A stretch of DNA of 24,412 nucleotides from an uncultured Collinsella sp. (GTDB lineage: Bacteria > Actinomycetota > Coriobacteriia > Coriobacteriales > Coriobacteriaceae): positions 1 to 24,412 of the forward strand of contig URXE01000037.1 of the NCBI GenBank assembly GCA_900551815.1, in the 5' to 3' direction. Under the pieces are notes generated by a model. It saw only the letters and a list, made by a program, of their open reading frames with translations, ran no database searches and was not told the origin of the DNA. Below, piece after piece: positions 22,636 through 24,412 of this stretch. Within the stretch, counting starts at the first letter, position 1; each line of letters opens with the position of its first letter. A program made the translations under genes and the position numbers.

Positions 22636-23994
22636 ATGGCTTCATCCGCCCCGCGCGGTCTGCGCTCCGACCATGTCGTTACCGTCGGCATCGCCTTGTT
22701 CTCGATGCTCTTTGGCGCCGGCAACCTCATTATTCCGCCACTGCTGGCGCTGCAGGCAGGCTCTGCCACGCCGGTCGCCATGCTCGGCTTTCTCATCGCT
22801 GCCATCGGACTGCCCGTCATGGGCTTTATCGCCGTGGCGCTTGCCGGAACGGCGCGCGAGCTTGCCGGTCGCGTGCACCCCAAGTTTGGTGAGTTCTTTG
22901 TCGCGGCGGTGTATCTGGCCATCGGCCCGTGCCTGGCTATTCCGCGCACGAGCTCCACGGCCTTCGAGATGCTGGTGCCGCTGCTGCCCGAGGGCGTCTC
23001 GCTCGGCACGGCTCGCCTGGTGTTTGCCATCGGGTTCTTCGTGGTCGCGTTTGCGCTCACACTGCGTCCGGGCGTCATCACGCGCGTGCTCGGCCGCATT
23101 ACGGGCCCCGCGCTCATTGCGCTCATCGTGTTGGTCGTGGGTGCCGCCGTGGTCTCGCCGTTGGGTCCCGCTGCCGCGCCGCAGGCTCCCTACAATGCCG
23201 GTGCTGCCGTGCAGGGCTTTTTGACTGGCTACCAGACCATGGACCTGCTCGCGTCGCTCGCCTTTGGCATCATCATCGCCGAGACCATCCATGAGCTCGG
23301 CGTTACCGACGATAGGCGCGTGGCCTTTGAGATTTCGCGTTCCGGTGTGATCGCCGGCGTGCTTATGGCCGTCATCTACTGCGGCCTGGCGCTTGCCGGC
23401 ACGCAGCTCAGCACCGTGATGCCCGATGCCACCAACGGCGCCGCCATCCTTGCCCGCTCTGCCTCCATGCACTTTGGTCTTGCCGGCACGGTCGTGGTCT
23501 TTGCGATCTTTTTCCTTGCCTGCATGAACGTGTGTATTGGCCTTATCAGCTGCTGCTCGCGTTACTTCTGCGAGACGTATGTGGTCGAAGGGGGAGCGGA
23601 GGCTTCCGATGAGGCCATGCGCCGCCCCTTCGCGATTCTCGCCTTTGTGTTCGCGGCGTTTTCGTGCGTGCTCTCCAACGTGGGCCTCGACGTGATCCTC
23701 ATGTTCTCGGTGCCCATGCTCAACGCTTTGTATCCCGTCGCCATTGTGCTGGTGCTTATGGGCCTGGTGCACGGTTTTTGCGACGCGCATCCGCAAGTGT
23801 GGGTTTGGGTCGGCGGCGTTGTCGCGGTGCAGAGCGTGATCACCTCGGTTCGCGACGCGTTCTTTGCGGGCGCGTGGCTGCCGTTTGATGCGCTGCCGCT
23901 GGCGGACATTGGAGCCGCGTGGGCGCCGGTCGCTGTGGTTGCCTTTGTGATCGGTCTGCTCCATAGTCGTTTTGTTGCACATTCGAGGAGCTAG
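22636..23994 (+). CDS. brnQ: Branched-chain amino acid transport protein BrnQ
   Basis: The 452-residue membrane protein has about 12 helices and the LIVCS-family signature VGIALFSMLFGAGNLIIPP near the N-terminus, AIGPCLAIPRTSSTAFE, and GYQTMDLLASLAFGIII. BrnQ proteins import leucine, isoleucine or valine with sodium or protons across the inner membrane. GAAAGGTGG lies just before ATG 22636. It sits only 24 bases behind the terminator of the selenium block and no promoter is obvious in between, so it may rely on readthrough or on a promoter inside the upstream gene. Confidence 0.93.
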   Translation: MASSAPRGLRSDHVVTVGIALFSMLFGAGNLIIPPLLALQAGSATPVAMLGFLIAAIGLPVMGFIAVALAGTARELAGRVHPKFGEFFVAAVYLAIGPCLAIPRTSSTAFEMLVPLLPEGVSLGTARLVFAIGFFVVAFALTLRPGVITRVLGRITGPALIALIVLVVGAAVVSPLGPAAAPQAPYNAGAAVQGFLTGYQTMDLLASLAFGIIIAETIHELGVTDDRRVAFEISRSGVIAGVLMAVIYCGLALAGTQLSTVMPDATNGAAILARSASMHFGLAGTVVVFAIFFLACMNVCIGLISCCSRYFCETYVVEGGAEASDEAMRRPFAILAFVFAAFSCVLSNVGLDVILMFSVPMLNALYPVAIVLVLMGLVHGFCDAHPQVWVWVGGVVAVQSVITSVRDAFFAGAWLPFDALPLADIGAAWAPVAVVAFVIGLLHSRFVAHSRS

Positions 23995-24005
23995 GGTTTC
24001 TGCGC

Positions 24006-24034
24006 TTGCACAGGCGGGGAGTCTCCCCTATAAT
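24006..24034 (+). promoter_or_regulatory. Strong promoter for the tRNA pair
   Basis: TTGCAC 24006-24011 and a perfect TATAAT 24029-24034 are 17 bases apart, 52 bases before tRNA-Pro. The spacer contains the palindrome GGGGAG-T-CTCCCC at 24016-24028. Confidence 0.8.
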
Positions 24035-24085
24035 TTCCTTCGCTTTGGGACACGCAAGGTTTAGACCTTAGCTGCTCAACACCTT

Positions 24086-24162
24086 CGGGACGTGGCGCAG
24101 TTTGGTAGCGCGCCTGCTTTGGGAGCAGGATGTCGCAGGTTCAAATCCTGTCGTCCCGACCA
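24086..24162 (+). tRNA. tRNA-Pro (anticodon TGG)
   Basis: The 77-base cloverleaf has acceptor arms CGGGACG and CGTCCCG and the anticodon loop TTTGGGA between CCTGC and GCAGG, giving TGG. The T-arm contains GGTTCAAATCC, and CCA is encoded at the 3' end. Confidence 0.97.
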
Positions 24163-24168
24163 TATCTT

Positions 24169-24242
24169 GCGGGCGTAGTTCAATGGTAGAACCCCAGCCT
24201 TCCAAGCTGATGACGCGGGTTCGATTCCCGTCGCCCGCTCCA
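24169..24242 (+). tRNA. tRNA-Gly (anticodon TCC)
   Basis: The 74-base cloverleaf has acceptor arms GCGGGCG and CGCCCGC and the anticodon loop CTTCCAA between CCAGC and GCTGA, giving TCC. The T-arm contains GGTTCGATTCC, and CCA is encoded. It lies 6 bases after tRNA-Pro and is co-transcribed with it. Confidence 0.97.
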
Positions 24243-24254
24243 TAAGATAGTTTT

Positions 24255-24292
24255 AACGGCTTTGGCTCTATTTGGTGCCAAAGCCGTTTTCA
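24255..24292 (+). terminator. Terminator of the tRNA operon
   Basis: AACGGCTTTGGC 24255-24266 pairs perfectly with GCCAAAGCCGTT 24277-24288, followed by TT and AT-rich sequence. Confidence 0.9.
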
Positions 24293-24317
24293 TATACATG
24301 CCGGGACCCCACATCCC

Positions 24318-24357
24318 CACCTAAGTTGCGGTGAAATAGTTCCTTGATTAGCCGCAA
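24318..24357. repeat. Second copy of the AAGTTGCGGTGAAATAG intergenic repeat
   Basis: Bases 24318-24339 are identical to the reverse complement of 7270-7291. Here the long partner arm is missing, but TTGCGG (24326-24331) can still pair with CCGCAA (24352-24357). It seems to be a degraded or variant member of the family. Confidence 0.65.
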
Positions 24358-24412
24358 GGGGGTGCGGACGATTTCTTGGACCGCGCCTAGGCGTATCCAA
24401 GCTTCCTGCGGT

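Noticed and set aside
22642..23982. 446-codon minus-strand frame opposite brnQ
   Set aside because: It has shadow composition (His/Arg/Asp/Gly rich), while the plus strand has the BrnQ signature and a ribosome site.
1..24412. CRISPR arrays, insertion sequences, prophage genes
   Set aside because: No regularly spaced repeats, transposase, integrase or phage structural gene was seen. The tRNA pair shows no integrase or duplicated 3' end within the window.

Overview
The window is high-GC bacterial chromosome with mostly co-directional, well-spaced genes. Gene content (four-repeat type S1, actinobacterial-type RNase P RNA, anaerobe-type dehydratase activase, Sec-containing SelD) and short AAGTTGCGGTGAAATAG-type intergenic repeats suggest an anaerobic gut actinobacterium of the Coriobacteriia, plausibly Collinsella. 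That placement is inference from style and content, not from a search.

Layout. 1-839: 3' part of rpsA and its terminator. 1178-1542: RNase P RNA (rnpB). 1546-1896: a structured repeat and a direct repeat. 1897-2532: an IMPACT/YigZ protein, convergent with a C_GCAxxG_C_C redox-type protein (minus, 2600-3046). 3278-4561: a MetY-type sulfhydrylase. 4702-6006: an MFS exporter. 6166-6744: xanthine phosphoribosyltransferase. 6828-7208: a small GGQ ribosome-rescue factor between two palindromes. 7295-8257 (minus): a diacylglycerol-kinase-like gene broken by an in-frame TAG. 8345-9766 (minus): a CLC transporter resembling the fluoride branch.

From 9977 on, everything points right and forms a metal and selenium block. 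moeA-mogA make molybdenum cofactor. modA-modB-modC import molybdate; modB carries an unusual secreted N-terminal extension. Behind an operator-like inverted repeat and a long leader come two paralogous HgdB/YjiM-type double-cubane-cluster reductase genes and their HgdC/YjiL-type ATP-dependent activase. Next are selD (its own catalytic residue is an in-frame UGA, i.e. selenocysteine), a YedF-type TusA-DsrE fusion, a DUF3343 Se/S carrier-like protein and a class V aminotransferase (cysteine desulfurase/selenocysteine lyase type). A terminator closes this block. brnQ and a tRNA-Pro/tRNA-Gly pair follow.

The most interesting features are: (i) the physical union of two ATP-activated double-cubane reductases with a complete selenium-mobilisation set, next to molybdenum uptake and cofactor genes, which suggests an undescribed selenium- or sulfur-handling reductive pathway; (ii) a three-copy structured intergenic repeat with conserved core and compensatory stem changes, two copies of which bracket the second reductase gene; (iii) a leader upstream of the first reductase whose sequence can pair with that gene's ribosome binding site.
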